DNA from: Acidimicrobiales bacterium
GTDB lineage: Bacteria > Actinomycetota > Acidimicrobiia > Acidimicrobiales > SZUA-35
Direction of reading: 5' to 3'
Assembly (NCBI GenBank): GCA_020629155.1
Contig: JAHDDW010000014.1
Location: 1-64,000, forward strand
DNA length: 64,000 bases
Numbering within the stretch: the stretch's first letter is position 1; the number at the start of each line of letters is the position of its first letter. Position numbers and translations under genes: made by a program. Of the stretch, positions 8,531 through 17,619 are shown one piece after another. The notes beneath the pieces are model-generated. The model worked only from the letters and a program-made list of their open reading frames with translations. It made no database searches and was not told the DNA's origin.

Positions 8531-9742
8531 ATGGCGAAGATAGTGCGGTCGGCGATTATAGGTTTATTTTTTTGTGGCTTGGCTATGTCTTGCGGCTCTG
8601 AAAATAGTGCACAGATGCAAACAGGTGTAGCCGAAAACGGTGAGTCGTTTCGCTATGGGCAAGCTACGACGCTAGCTCTTTCACCTGTAGAAAGCATAGA
8701 GTCTCAGAACAGTGTTTCTGCTCCTAGCAGTACAGCCGTCGATGCGAAAACAACTCAAAACACAGCCGAAACAACGGAAGGATCGTCTTCGTCATCCAAT
8801 CGGTCATCTGGGGTGCCGCTTATAATCTATGACACTGATATGGGGCCAGATATAGACGATGCTCCAGGTTTAGCAATGCTGCATGGCTATGAAACTGATG
8901 GAAAGGCTGAACTTGCGGCGGTAACTGTTTCTCGTCAAGGATTTGATGGGGCACAGTTCAGTGATGCGTTGAATACGTTCTATGGCCGCCCTGATGTTCC
9001 TGTTGGGATATATAAAGGATCGACGGGTGCGAACAGTAGTCAATATACGTATTTAGTAGATTCTTTTCCGCATGATCTGAGCGAAGCTCCAGATGGTTTT
9101 AAGGTGCAGCGGCAGGTGCTTGCCGATGCTGAAAAATCTGGACGCAAAGTGATCATGATTCAGGTCGGTTTTTCTAGCAATATTTCTGAATTGTTAAACA
9201 GCAGAGCAGACGAAATTTCTGATAAATCAGGTCTAGAGCTGGTTGAAAATAATGTTTCGTTGCTTTCAATCATGGCTGGTGCGCCGACGTCTGTGGAGTT
9301 TAATATTAAACATAATCTTCCTGCAGCTGAGAACCTTTTTGCGAAGTGGCCTGTTGACATGGTGGTTTCTTATTGGGACACTGGCGGGCACGTTTACTAT
9401 CCATATAGCGCGATTCAGAAACTGCCGACAGACCATATTGTGCGACAAGCCTATGAGGTCGGTGGCCCAGGTAATTCTCCCTACGCTGGGGGAGGCTGGC
9501 ATGAACCTGCTGGCGATTTCTATAATATGCGGTCATGGGATTTAACATCTGTGCTTCATGCGTTAGAGCCCGAGCGAGACTACTTTGGCATATCATCTGC
9601 TGGAACAGTGCGATTAGAAGGCGGTGTTGCCAAGTTCTCTGAAGGAGATGGCGGCCGCCACTATATTTTGAGCAACACGTCAGGGTATTCTGCTGAGCAA
9701 AAAAACAAAGCTGCTACTGCTATGGCAGCAATGATTCGTTAG
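8531..9742 (+). CDS. Lipoprotein with nucleoside-hydrolase (IUNH) fold
   Basis: Inosine/uridine-preferring nucleoside hydrolases split ribonucleosides into base and ribose. The first 21 residues are a lipoprotein signal ending LAMSC (lipid-attached Cys21), followed by a Ser/Thr-rich linker to about residue 95. The family's N-terminal calcium/ribose-binding motif reads YDTDMGPDIDDA; Pro replaces the usual Asn or Val at one position, while the aspartates are kept. Being extracytoplasmic it may scavenge nucleosides, or act on another ribosyl substrate. TACGAT (8519-8524) lies 6 bases before the ATG, so the gene is probably leaderless. Monocistronic. Confidence 0.82.
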   Translation: MAKIVRSAIIGLFFCGLAMSCGSENSAQMQTGVAENGESFRYGQATTLALSPVESIESQNSVSAPSSTAVDAKTTQNTAETTEGSSSSSNRSSGVPLIIYDTDMGPDIDDAPGLAMLHGYETDGKAELAAVTVSRQGFDGAQFSDALNTFYGRPDVPVGIYKGSTGANSSQYTYLVDSFPHDLSEAPDGFKVQRQVLADAEKSGRKVIMIQVGFSSNISELLNSRADEISDKSGLELVENNVSLLSIMAGAPTSVEFNIKHNLPAAENLFAKWPVDMVVSYWDTGGHVYYPYSAIQKLPTDHIVRQAYEVGGPGNSPYAGGGWHEPAGDFYNMRSWDLTSVLHALEPERDYFGISSAGTVRLEGGVAKFSEGDGGRHYILSNTSGYSAEQKNKAATAMAAMIR

Positions 9743-9776
9743 TCTCAAATATCTCGCCGCAGCCACGCCACTATTT

Positions 9777-9793
9777 AGACGACACACCACTAG
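9777..9793 (+). repeat. Short dispersed repeat, copy 2
   Basis: AGACGACACACCACTAG is identical to 667-683. Here it lies between the convergent nucleoside-hydrolase and SulP genes and is flanked by GCCACTATT and AATAGAACCAGTGGC, which can pair imperfectly, so it may also serve as a weak terminator. Confidence 0.5.
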
Positions 9794-9853
9794 CAATAGA
9801 ACCAGTGGCAGAGCAAGTCGACTCGCTGTTTTTAACGACAGCAGATGTTTCAG

Positions 9854-11356
9854 CTAGCATGCTTCTATGGTGTCTTGCTCTTGTTGAAGGCGCTCAAGAA
9901 GAATCGTCGTGTTTGCAGGAGTATTGCGAAAAGCTATGTTCTTATGCGAGATCAGTTTCTTTATAACTTCAGTGTCGATTGCTGGAATGGCTGCAAAGTC
10001 GAGATGGAATGTCGTATCTGATTGTGTCGTCGCCCGTGCTGTGACTTGTCGTAAAAAAGATGCGTGAGACCCAAACCACAAAATACCGTGTAGACGCAAA
10101 ACAATATCGCCGTCTGTGGTTGTAGTTTCTGTCATTTTGAACCCAACGGTGAAGTGATAGAACACGGTCAAAGCAAGGCCAGCGAGTAATGCCCAATGAA
10201 TATTGGGAGCCCAAAATAGCGTGCCAACAAATGTTGCTGTTGCTAGCAGAAACTGGCTGCGAGAGCGGCGCCAAAGTTCCAGTAAAAGCGCTGGACGAAT
10301 AAGACGGTACGCGGCACCAAAAACAACACCACCTAGCACAGCAAGTGGTAGTGGATTTAGTGCGCTGGCAAATGGTAAAAGTGCAAGCATGGTCAGTCCT
10401 GTTACGCCGCCACTCCATCGAGTTTTAGCGCCTGCGAATCGGTTAAGCGAGCTACGGCTAAAAGAACCGCCAATAGGGATAGCTCCCGAAATCGCCGAAA
10501 CGAAATTTGCGAGGCTTGACGCAAATAGTTCACGGTTAACATTCCAAACTTGTTGGTCTTCATCAGCAAAGGTACGTGCAATTGTTGAAGGTTCGGCAAA
10601 ACCGAGGATAGCTATCACTAGCGCCCCAATAAAAAGCGACTCTGTTGCGTTCCATGTAAACGAAAACTGCAAAGATGGGAACCCCTCAGGTATAGACGAC
10701 GTTTGGCCGACGATGTCTCCTGTATAGAGAGCAGTTTCAGATACCGTAATGCCAATGATGACCGCAACAAGTACTCCAGGAAACAGCGGATGGACTTTTT
10801 TGCCGCCAAACATAGCAGCTAGCGTTATAGCAGCTAATGCAAGTGCGCCGAGCTGCCATTGCGTCGGGCGGCTAAGCGCCCACAGCGCTTCTTGTATCGC
10901 CCCACTATCTGGAACTGCGAGGCTTAGCCCAACTACTTTAGGCAGTTGTGAGGCGAGTATGACGATGGCGGCGGCTGTTGTGAAGCCCATCATTACAGGC
11001 TCGCATAACACGTAGGCGAGTTTGCCGAGTTTGGTTACAGCTAGAATAAGTCGAATAGCGCCCACAAGAAGGGCGAGAAGTGCGCCATAGGCAACAAAGT
11101 CTGGGTCGTCTGTGCTGTAGCCAGCGCCTTGCAACGTGGCGAAGATCAGCAATGCAGTAACAGCCGTTGGTCCTGTCTGCAAATATGGTGATGACGCAAA
11201 ACATGCAAAAACTATGAGTGGTAATGCTGAAGCAAATAGCCCAACATGTGGTGGCATGCCTGCAAGTTGTGCATAGGCTAACGACTGAGGTAGAAGAACA
11301 AGAGCAACAGTGAAACCAGCCGCCAGATCAGCTAGAGTTGGTTTCACAATGTTCAT
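9854..11356 (-). CDS. SulP-family anion transporter with STAS domain
   Basis: SulP (SLC26) proteins move sulfate, bicarbonate or other anions across the membrane, usually coupled to H+ or Na+. This 500-aa protein has the family's N-terminal start (LADLAAGFTVALVLLPQSLAYAQLAGMPPHVGLFAS), about 10-12 membrane segments to residue 390, and a short C-terminal STAS domain (about 400-495, with FHLDFAAIPAIDTEVIKKL). GSFSRSSLNRFAGAKT marks the conserved SulP loop. The substrate is not predictable. Its promoter region is divergent from the nucleotidyltransferase gene. Confidence 0.9.
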   Translation of the reverse strand: MNIVKPTLADLAAGFTVALVLLPQSLAYAQLAGMPPHVGLFASALPLIVFACFASSPYLQTGPTAVTALLIFATLQGAGYSTDDPDFVAYGALLALLVGAIRLILAVTKLGKLAYVLCEPVMMGFTTAAAIVILASQLPKVVGLSLAVPDSGAIQEALWALSRPTQWQLGALALAAITLAAMFGGKKVHPLFPGVLVAVIIGITVSETALYTGDIVGQTSSIPEGFPSLQFSFTWNATESLFIGALVIAILGFAEPSTIARTFADEDQQVWNVNRELFASSLANFVSAISGAIPIGGSFSRSSLNRFAGAKTRWSGGVTGLTMLALLPFASALNPLPLAVLGGVVFGAAYRLIRPALLLELWRRSRSQFLLATATFVGTLFWAPNIHWALLAGLALTVFYHFTVGFKMTETTTTDGDIVLRLHGILWFGSHASFLRQVTARATTQSDTTFHLDFAAIPAIDTEVIKKLISHKNIAFRNTPANTTILLERLQQEQDTIEAC

Positions 11357-11432
11357 AACTATTCTTATCGGATGATCGTAGGATGTTATGATGCTACTTG
11401 TTTAAGTGAAATGTAGCGTACGGAGGTAGAAG

Positions 11433-12272
11433 ATGAGTTTTTCTTTAGTAATTATGGCCGCTGGTTTAGGGAGCCGTTTTGGTGGCACGAAGCAGTTAGC
11501 TGATGTTGGCCCAAATGGTGAGGCCTTTCTAGATTTTTCGATTCGAGATGGCGCTGCGGCTGGCTTTGATGAAATCGTTATTATTGTGCGCACCGAGATA
11601 GCTGACGCTGTGCAAAGCCATGTCGAAGCGCAACACCCTGGTCTGGCTGTCACCTATGTTGTGCAAGACGAGTTTGGTCCGCAACGGGCAAAGCCTTGGG
11701 GTACACTTCATGCGGTGCTTAGTGCACAAGGTGCGGTTTCTAAACCGTTCGCAGTGATAAATGCAGACGACTATTACGGTCAGGGTTCGTTTCAAATAGC
11801 TGCGCAGGCATTGCAGCAGAGCACACCAGGGTTGGCAACAAATGTTGCATTTGAGTTGGCGAAAACAGTTCCTTCTGAAGGATCGGTAACTCGTGCTGTG
11901 ACAGAAGTGAAAGATGGGTTTTTAACTTCTATTGTTGAAACTGAGCAATGTCAACGTCTGACTGATGGCACCTTTAGTGCTGGTGGTATGGCTGTGCCTG
12001 CGGAAACGCCGGTGTCTATGAACCTATGGTGTTTTGACAATAGCGTGATGGCAGATTTCGCCAAAAGGTGGGAAATTTTCTACGAAGCAAATAAAGATGA
12101 AGCTTCTGCTGAAGCGCAGCTGCCGACAGTCGTTGGTGAATTAATGGATTTAGATCTTTTACGCGTTGCTGTGAAACCGTGTGATGAACAATGGATAGGT
12201 ATCACAAACCCTGCTGATTATGAGACTGCGAAGGCGATGCTTGCGACTCGATCCAAGAGATCGAGCAACTAG
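11433..12272 (+). CDS. Sugar-phosphate nucleotidyltransferase-like protein
   Basis: A GT-A fold nucleotidyltransferase: the N-terminal pyrophosphorylase signature is LVIMAAGLGSRFGGTKQ and the metal-binding acidic motif is VINADDYYG. Such enzymes transfer a nucleoside monophosphate from NTP to a sugar phosphate. At 279 aa it is short and lacks the extra domains of GlmU or GlgC; the actual sugar is unknown. A clear GGAGG ribosome-binding site precedes the ATG, so this gene has a leader, unlike many neighbours. A 7-bp perfect hairpin (12247-12265) lies near the end of the coding region. Confidence 0.8.
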   Translation: MSFSLVIMAAGLGSRFGGTKQLADVGPNGEAFLDFSIRDGAAAGFDEIVIIVRTEIADAVQSHVEAQHPGLAVTYVVQDEFGPQRAKPWGTLHAVLSAQGAVSKPFAVINADDYYGQGSFQIAAQALQQSTPGLATNVAFELAKTVPSEGSVTRAVTEVKDGFLTSIVETEQCQRLTDGTFSAGGMAVPAETPVSMNLWCFDNSVMADFAKRWEIFYEANKDEASAEAQLPTVVGELMDLDLLRVAVKPCDEQWIGITNPADYETAKAMLATRSKRSSN

Positions 12273-12334
12273 AACAATAGTCTAAAGCTATGTTCTTGAT
12301 TTAATCTATCGATTTGTTCAATGTGTAATTCTTG

Positions 12335-12352
12335 TTATGCTAATCAGCATAA
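12335..12352 (+). promoter_or_regulatory. Inverted repeat upstream of ahpC, possible operator
   Basis: TTATGCT-AATC-AGCATAA is a perfect 7-bp inverted repeat, followed closely by the near-palindrome CAGGTAACGTGCCTG. Both lie within 60 bases of the ahpC start, where a peroxide-responsive regulator could bind. No regulator can be named from the sequence. Confidence 0.45.
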
Positions 12353-12392
12353 GCAGGTAACGTGCCTGTTTTAATACAAGAAGGAATACGTA

Positions 12393-12956
12393 GTGTCTTT
12401 AATAGGTACAGAAATTAAGCCCTTTACTGCCCAAACTTTCCATAACGGTGAGTTCAAAGAAATAAGCGATGCTGATCTTAAAGGTGGCTGGTCGGTAGTA
12501 TTTTTCTACCCAGCAGACTTCACTTTTGTATGTCCAACTGAGCTTGGCGACTTGGCAGATAACTACAGCGAGTTTCAGGCTGCAAACACCGAAATTTACG
12601 CGGTTTCTACCGACACGCATTTCACCCACAAAGCGTGGCACGAATCGTCAGAGACAATCGGTAAGGTTCAGTACCCTCTTGTTGGAGACCCAACAGGCGA
12701 GATCTCTCGAAACTTTGAAGTGTTTATCGCTGAAGCTGGTCTAGCTGATCGCGGAACATTTGTTATCGACCCAGAAGGCAAAATTCAGATCATCGAAGTT
12801 AACGCTGGCGGCGTTGGCCGTAACGCATCTGAGTTGCTTCGTAAAGTAAAAGCTGCGCAGTACGTTGCGGCGAACCCTAACGAAGTATGTCCTGCTAATT
12901 GGGAAGAAGGACAAGAAACGCTAGCTCCTTCTCTCGACCTTGTAGGCAAAATCTAA
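12393..12956 (+). CDS. ahpC: Alkyl hydroperoxide reductase subunit C (2-Cys peroxiredoxin)
   Basis: Reduces H2O2, organic peroxides and peroxynitrite. The peroxidatic Cys47 is in [12 protein letters not shown] and the resolving Cys166 in [11 protein letters not shown]; length 187 aa is exactly that of the AhpC/Prx1 group. The start is GTG 12393, with an AGAAGGAA ribosome-binding site upstream. The reductase partner AhpF follows on the same strand after about 210 bases carrying a hairpin and repeat sequence, so the two may be transcribed separately or partly coupled. Confidence 0.97.
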   Translation: MSLIGTEIKPFTAQTFHNGEFKEISDADLKGGWSVVFFYPADFTFVCPTELGDLADNYSEFQAANTEIYAVSTDTHFTHKAWHESSETIGKVQYPLVGDPTGEISRNFEVFIAEAGLADRGTFVIDPEGKIQIIEVNAGGVGRNASELLRKVKAAQYVAANPNEVCPANWEEGQETLAPSLDLVGKI

Positions 12957-12973
12957 GACAGACCTACTAAGTT

Positions 12974-12998
12974 ACTCACAGCTCGACCAGCTGTGAGT
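12974..12998 (+). terminator. Hairpin after ahpC
   Basis: ACTCACAGCT-CGACC-AGCTGTGAGT is a perfect 10-bp stem with a 5-base loop 18 bases after the ahpC stop. There is no clear T-run, so it may act as an attenuating terminator or as an mRNA-stabilising end. Confidence 0.55.
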
Positions 12999-13019
12999 GA
13001 CTAGTAAGGGCCAGCCCCA

Positions 13020-13110
13020 AGCTGGGTTACTCCCCAGCTGCAGTTTCGTCACCCCGGCTCTAGCGTCATCCCCGGCTCTAACGTCATCCCCAACTTGATT
13101 GGGGATCCCC
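13020..13110 (+). repeat. Dispersed hairpin repeat, partial copy 1
   Basis: Three degenerate units of the form CGTCAYCCC-CGGCTCTA (about 19-20 bases) lead into the hairpin ATCCCCAACTTGATTGGGGAT (13087-13107), given here by position. The left half matches the larger copies at 17.2, 38.4 and 42.7 kb; the second hairpin of the core is missing. It separates ahpC from ahpF. Confidence 0.75.
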
Positions 13111-13168
13111 AGTGAACCTGAGGACGACAGAGTTACAACCCAAGTTTTTCTAATGAAAGAACATACTC

Positions 13169-14734
13169 ATGCTTGATTCAACGCTGGCGCAGCAGTTGCG
13201 CACACATCTTGAAAAAATAACCGATCCGATTCGGCTTGTCGCAACGCTTGATGACAGCGCAAAGTCTTTAGAGCTTCATAGTTTGCTTGAAGAAATAGCT
13301 GCGATGTCACCACAGATTTCTTATGAACAGCCAGAACCTCCTTCAAGCGATAACGCACGTGTGCCGTCATTTAGGATTGAGCGTGTAGCTGACGCTACTG
13401 TGGCGGTTACCTTTGCTGGTATTCCACTTGGGCACGAGTTCACGTCGCTTGTTCTGGCGTTATTGCAAGTCGGTGGCTATCCACCAAAGTTCGATGATAA
13501 GGTAATCGAACAGATCAAAGCGCTTGATGGCGACTATGTCTTTGAAACATTCTTTTCGCTGTCTTGCCAGAACTGTCCAGATGTTGTGCAAGCGTTAAAT
13601 GCAATGTCGGTGTTGAACCCTCGCATACAGCACACTGCAATCGATGGTGCACTATTCCAAGATGAAGTAGAACGGCGCGAAGTTATGTCAGTGCCTACGA
13701 TTTTTCTAAACGGTGAAAAATTTGACCAAGGGCGTATGACAGTCGAGCAAATTGTTGTCAAGCTTGACACAGGTGCGAGCGAGCGTGCCGCGGCCGAGAT
13801 AAACGCTAAAGACCCTGTCGATACGTTGATTGTCGGCGGTGGCCCAGCTGGAGCTGCTGCTGCTGTTTATCTGGCTCGTAAAGGTGTCGACACTGCTATG
13901 GCTGTGGAGCGCTTCGGCGGTCAGGTTGTTGACACGATGGGTATCGAAAACCTTATTTCTGTGCCATACACCGAAGGGCCGAAGTTGGCTGCGGCGTTAG
14001 AACAAAATGTAAAAGAACACGATGTTGATGTTATGACGTTGCAGCGTGCGAGCTCAATTGAGGCGGACGAAACAACTGGTCTGAAAACGGTGCAACTCGA
14101 AAGTGGCGCATCATTACAGGCAAAAACAGTGATTGTGTCAACGGGTGCAAGGTGGCGTAAATTAAACGTGCCAGGTGAAGAGCAGTATGCAAATAAAGGT
14201 GTGGCATATTGTCCGCATTGTGACGGTCCGCTGTTTAAAGGCAAACGTGTGGCGGTTGTCGGCGGCGGCAATTCTGGTGTTGAAGCGGCGATCGATTTAG
14301 CGCAAATCACTAGCCATGTGACAGTGATTGAGTTTAGTGACAAACTTATTGCCGACGAGGTGTTGCAAACTAAGCTTCGCAGCTTGCCAAATGTGACAAT
14401 TATTTTGAACGCGGCAACCACCGAAGTGTTAGGCGACGGGTCAAAGGTGACAGGGCTAGTCTATGATGATCGTAGCGATGGGACGAGTCACACTGTGGAG
14501 TTGGAAGGTATTTTTGTGCAAATCGGTTTGCTGCCGAACACGGAATGGCTTGCAGGTAGCGTGAAACTGAGCGAACGAGGCGAAGTGGTCATCACCGATC
14601 GTGGTGAAACGTCTATGCCTGGTGTGTTCGCCGCTGGTGATTGTACAACCGTGCCATACAAACAAATTGTGATAGCACTTGGTGCAGGATCAACCGCTGC
14701 CCTTAGCGCCTTCGATTATCTTATACGCTCGTAA
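13169..14734 (+). CDS. ahpF: Alkyl hydroperoxide reductase subunit F
   Basis: FAD/NADH disulfide reductase that recycles AhpC. The 521-aa protein has the AhpF layout: a tandem thioredoxin-fold N-terminus with redox CQNC (Cys133, Cys136), then a thioredoxin-reductase-like part with FAD-binding [15 protein letters not shown] (about 222-236), the active-site pair in YCPHCDGP (Cys348, Cys351), NAD(P)-binding [16 protein letters not shown] and C-terminal [16 protein letters not shown]. It is paired with the upstream ahpC. Confidence 0.96.
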   Translation: MLDSTLAQQLRTHLEKITDPIRLVATLDDSAKSLELHSLLEEIAAMSPQISYEQPEPPSSDNARVPSFRIERVADATVAVTFAGIPLGHEFTSLVLALLQVGGYPPKFDDKVIEQIKALDGDYVFETFFSLSCQNCPDVVQALNAMSVLNPRIQHTAIDGALFQDEVERREVMSVPTIFLNGEKFDQGRMTVEQIVVKLDTGASERAAAEINAKDPVDTLIVGGGPAGAAAAVYLARKGVDTAMAVERFGGQVVDTMGIENLISVPYTEGPKLAAALEQNVKEHDVDVMTLQRASSIEADETTGLKTVQLESGASLQAKTVIVSTGARWRKLNVPGEEQYANKGVAYCPHCDGPLFKGKRVAVVGGGNSGVEAAIDLAQITSHVTVIEFSDKLIADEVLQTKLRSLPNVTIILNAATTEVLGDGSKVTGLVYDDRSDGTSHTVELEGIFVQIGLLPNTEWLAGSVKLSERGEVVITDRGETSMPGVFAAGDCTTVPYKQIVIALGAGSTAALSAFDYLIRS

Positions 14735-14762
14735 CGTTAAGACAAAAATTAAGTTAAAAAGA

Positions 14763-14803
14763 GAAAGAGGTTTGATTGAGTCAGACTCAATCAAACCTCT
14801 TTC
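14763..14803 (+). terminator. Bidirectional terminator, near-perfect 41-nt palindrome
   Basis: Two perfect 20-base arms surround a single central base; each arm carries GAAAGAGGTTTGATTGAGTC or its complement. It lies between ahpF and the convergent hypothetical gene and would terminate both. The arms begin with an A/G-rich run, giving pyrimidine runs after the stem on either strand. Confidence 0.85.
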
Positions 14804-14835
14804 CAAGTTAAAGATAAAGATGGTGCGCCGCCAGG

Positions 14836-15393
14836 CTAGGCCGCTAAGCTGTGGCTTGCTTTAGTGTTCAAGGCTGGAGTGCGAGGAAGAGATAAAGGAA
14901 TAGCTATGGTTGGCATATCGTTAACGACAGAAGTGATTGTCGTTTTTGAAAGAGGTGCTTCGCCGCTGAAAGCTTTGTATGCTTCGAGTACGGTTCCTCG
15001 TTGGGTGTCAGTAGGGCTGCCCAGATCTGCGATCTGTTCCGCCAGATTGTCAAACACGCCACTATCAGCAAGGTCCTGTACGGCCAGTGCACGAGTAGGA
15101 ACATATGCAGGAGATGCTATTTCTTCTAAGGAAGGTAGATCGCCTATCTCAGCTGTCATTGTCTCGCCGTAGGCTGACCATGCAGCGACCTGTTCTTTTC
15201 GTAAGGCCGTTGTGTGGACGTCTTCGTCTGAAAGCGTCTTAGGTTCTTCTTCTGGAGCGCTGCTAGACGATTGTGCTTGTTTTGCTTTTGCTGCTAACTC
15301 TTCTAACCTCTTTAGCAAAAAAGCTTGCCAATAATAACGCGCTTCAGTCTCGCTTTGTGCGATTTGTGCTTCTGTTTCTGTAACTACACTCAT
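14836..15393 (-). CDS. Hypothetical protein, unknown function
   Basis: Not recognised. A 185-aa soluble protein without signal peptide or membrane segment. Residues 1-45 look like a helix or coiled coil (TEARYYWQAFLLKRLEELAAKAKQ), then a Ser/Glu-rich linker (SSSSAPEEEPKTLSDED), a mixed acidic middle and a low-complexity C-terminus. A good ribosome-binding site (AAAGGTGG) precedes the ATG at 15393. It is downstream of menE on the same strand and is followed by the strong palindromic terminator. Confidence 0.6.
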   Translation of the reverse strand: MSVVTETEAQIAQSETEARYYWQAFLLKRLEELAAKAKQAQSSSSAPEEEPKTLSDEDVHTTALRKEQVAAWSAYGETMTAEIGDLPSLEEIASPAYVPTRALAVQDLADSGVFDNLAEQIADLGSPTDTQRGTVLEAYKAFSGEAPLSKTTITSVVNDMPTIAIPLSLPRTPALNTKASHSLAA

Positions 15394-15473
15394 AACGATT
15401 CCACCTTTCGGATCCCACTATAACATAGGTAATGGCAAAAAACATCTAAACAAAGCAGTATGCTTTAGCATCA

Positions 15474-16592
15474 TTACCATAAACGTACTTTTTTAGGGGC
15501 TGCCCATGGGGGAAGCATAGCTTTAACAGACTCTTTTAACGAGTCAAGTGATAGCGTCGCTGGGTCGATGCCTGGTGCGGGAGTGACATGCGCAACGACG
15601 ATGGAACCCCATTGAGGGTCGGGTTCGCCGACGATGCGTACCGCAGCTACATCTGGTCGAGCGAGCAAAACTTTCTCAACCATCGCAGGCCATACGTTTT
15701 CGCCTCCAGTGCGTATCACCTCACCTCGACGACCGAAAATAGTCAGCTTGTCGTCGGCGCTCAACGTGCCACCATCGCCTGTGGCTAACCAGCCATTGTC
15801 ATGCTGCACCGCCTGAGTCCCAGAAGATGAAGACGATGCAGCTGATCTATAACAGCGCATCAACATTGGGCCTTTCACCCACACCTCGCCATCAACAATT
15901 TTGATGCGAGCTCCGTCGATTGGCCAGCCATCATAGACAAGCCCAGACCCAGTTTCGGTCATCCCGTAGGTGGCAACAGCATTGCTTGGTTTATCAGGGG
16001 GGACAGGGCCGCCGCCTAACAAAATGCGTCGAAATAAACTCGTATCGATTTGACGCATCGCTCTCGTCACCAGCGAAACGAGGGAGGCACCGTTGGTAGC
16101 AGCTTGTGTCACGGCCGATGCATCAAAACCTTTATGGACCACCAAGGAAGTGTTTGTCAACAACGCTCTGATCACGACTGACAAGCCACCTATGTGCGAG
16201 AGTGGTAAACACGCCAACCATGTATCATCACGTTGCACTTCTAACGCACTGCTTGTCGCTTTTGCAGAGGCAGCAATCGAAGCGTGGGTGTGGATCACGC
16301 CTTTCGGGTCACCAGTTGAGCCGCTTGTTGTAAGCACCAGCGCATCACCTTGTTCTAGCGGTCGAACAGGCAAAGCGTCAATTCCGCGAGTAAGATTGCT
16401 GGCAGAAAGCGACCGTTGTTCCCGGTCGGCTTCAATCACAGTGTCAGGGGCAAGAGCTGCAATTATTTGACGTTGTTGTGCTACTGGTAGCCTCATATCG
16501 AGAGGCGCTATAGCATCGCCATTTGCCCAGACTTGTTGCATAGCAGCAACAAAATCGGGTCCTTCTAGCGCTAATAAAACAAGTTTAGGCAC
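15474..16592 (-). CDS. menE: o-Succinylbenzoate-CoA ligase-like AMP-forming enzyme
   Basis: Acyl-CoA synthetase superfamily: ATP-binding TTSGSTGDPKGV, ATYGMTETGSG (A5) and the hinge GRRGEVIRTGGENVWP with TGDGG before it. The small size (372 aa) and the start KLVLLALEGPDF fit MenE of menaquinone synthesis, which activates o-succinylbenzoate with CoA. No other men gene is in the window, so the substrate remains an inference. The GTG at 16592 is preferred because it overlaps the upstream stop (GTGCCTAA, 8-base overlap), implying translational coupling; an ATG at 16616 is possible. Confidence 0.78.
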   Translation of the reverse strand: MPKLVLLALEGPDFVAAMQQVWANGDAIAPLDMRLPVAQQRQIIAALAPDTVIEADREQRSLSASNLTRGIDALPVRPLEQGDALVLTTSGSTGDPKGVIHTHASIAASAKATSSALEVQRDDTWLACLPLSHIGGLSVVIRALLTNTSLVVHKGFDASAVTQAATNGASLVSLVTRAMRQIDTSLFRRILLGGGPVPPDKPSNAVATYGMTETGSGLVYDGWPIDGARIKIVDGEVWVKGPMLMRCYRSAASSSSSGTQAVQHDNGWLATGDGGTLSADDKLTIFGRRGEVIRTGGENVWPAMVEKVLLARPDVAAVRIVGEPDPQWGSIVVAHVTPAPGIDPATLSLDSLKESVKAMLPPWAAPKKVRLW

Positions 16593-17082
16593 CAGCTTGT
16601 GCTTCCATGTAGTCATGCAATTTGCGTGTGGAGCTAGCGGTGTGTAGCTCTAGTATCTTCTCTAAAGCTCCAGTCCAAAAAGACCCGTCATAGTGCAGCG
16701 ACACACTAAGTTTACTTTTCTTAGTAGGCGCGCTGGTTGTCTGCTTGCGATCAGAATCGGCTGTTTCGATGTCAGCAGTAAGGTCTGCTATATCTTCAAC
16801 TGTGGCTTGCATAACCCAGTCGCTATGGTCGCGGCCGTCGACCTCTTGTCGAGTGAATGTCGCCTGTTTAGTGTTTTGGTTGAGCGAGCTAACCATGCGT
16901 AGCTTTTTAGAGCGCACGAAGGGGCCTAGTTTCGCCGTAATTGTGACTAGAAATGCATCTGGTTTATCTGCTGTGACATCGCTCACCAAATCAAGCCAAT
17001 GTGGGTATGTTTGCAAGTCGGAAACAACAGCAAAAAGCTCGTCAGCCGTCGCATCGCTAAAGATAGTTAACGCTTGATTCAT
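16585..17082 (-). CDS. SRPBCC (START/polyketide cyclase-like) family protein
   Basis: A 165-aa single-domain protein of the lipid/hydrophobic-ligand-binding SRPBCC fold: typical beginning ALTIFSDATADELFAVVSDLQTYPHWLDLVSDV, a central variable insertion (TADIETADSDRKQTTSAPTKK) and a closing long helix (GALEKILELHTASSTRKLHDYM). The ligand is unknown. A TAGGCT box on the minus strand (17089-17094) ends 6 bases before ATG 17082, so it is probably leaderless and its start is firm. Coupled to menE by overlap. Confidence 0.75.
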   Translation of the reverse strand: MNQALTIFSDATADELFAVVSDLQTYPHWLDLVSDVTADKPDAFLVTITAKLGPFVRSKKLRMVSSLNQNTKQATFTRQEVDGRDHSDWVMQATVEDIADLTADIETADSDRKQTTSAPTKKSKLSVSLHYDGSFWTGALEKILELHTASSTRKLHDYMEAQAGA

Positions 17083-17149
17083 GCGCAAAGCCTATCGGTT
17101 TCAAAGCAGATGCTGCGACTAGGGTGGTTGATTCTAAGCCTATTCTGGT

Positions 17150-17410
17150 CGTCTTTCCCAGTTAGTCACGTCATTCCCAGCTGCGTCCACGTCTTTCCCA
17201 GCTGCGTCCACGTCTTTCCCAGCTGCGTCCACGTCATTCTTAGTTGCGCTCCCGTCATTCCCAGCTACGACTGGGAATCTGGCCAAGGAGAGATCCCCAA
17301 TCAAGTTGGGGATGACGTGATCAAGTTGGGGATGACGTGATCAAGTTGGGGATGACGTGATCAAGTTGGGGATGACGTGATCAAGTTGGGAATGACGTGA
17401 TCAAGTTGGT
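17150..17410 (+). repeat. Dispersed hairpin repeat, copy 2, with tandem arms
   Basis: A 64-bp core (17253-17316) contains two hairpins: TTCCCAGCTACGACTGGGAA and TCCCCAATCAAGTTGGGGA. It is identical to the reverse complement of the core at 42740-42803. The left arm is a run of about 20-22-base units (CCCAGCTGCGTCCACGTCTTT type, about four copies from 17157). The right arm is five units of TCAAGTTGGGGATGACGTGA (17301-17400, the last one with one mismatch) plus half a unit. It fills the gap between the SRPBCC gene and the Lrp regulator. Confidence 0.9.
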
Positions 17411-17520
17411 CTGCGATCTGTTTCGCTAAGTCGCGTATCTGTGACGTTTCTTGTTTCATGTTTATCTCACCTTTTGTTGATTGGTTGGAGATAATTTTAT
17501 TGCTTTTTGGGTAGGGTAAA

Positions 17521-17558
17521 ATTGCAAACTATTGCACTTTTGATTATCATTTTGCAAT
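17521..17558 (+). promoter_or_regulatory. Spaced inverted repeat upstream of the Lrp-family gene
   Basis: ATTGCAAA (17521-17528) and its exact complement TTTGCAAT (17551-17558) are 30 bases apart, start to start, close to three helical turns. They lie in an A/T-rich region 62-99 bases before the Lrp start. Lrp proteins often autoregulate by wrapping such sites. Candidate only. Confidence 0.45.
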
Positions 17559-17619
17559 GATGTTAGCAAATATGCTTATTTGAGAAATAAATATTGTTCA
17601 ACTTCAAAGCGGGTTTTTG

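Noticed and set aside
10203-10727. 174-aa plus-strand open frame inside the SulP gene
   Set aside because: It is antisense to a well-supported transporter and has no recognisable motif.
17301-17410. Five 20-bp repeats as a possible CRISPR array
   Set aside because: The units are directly adjacent without spacers, belong to the arm of a dispersed hairpin element, and no cas gene is near.
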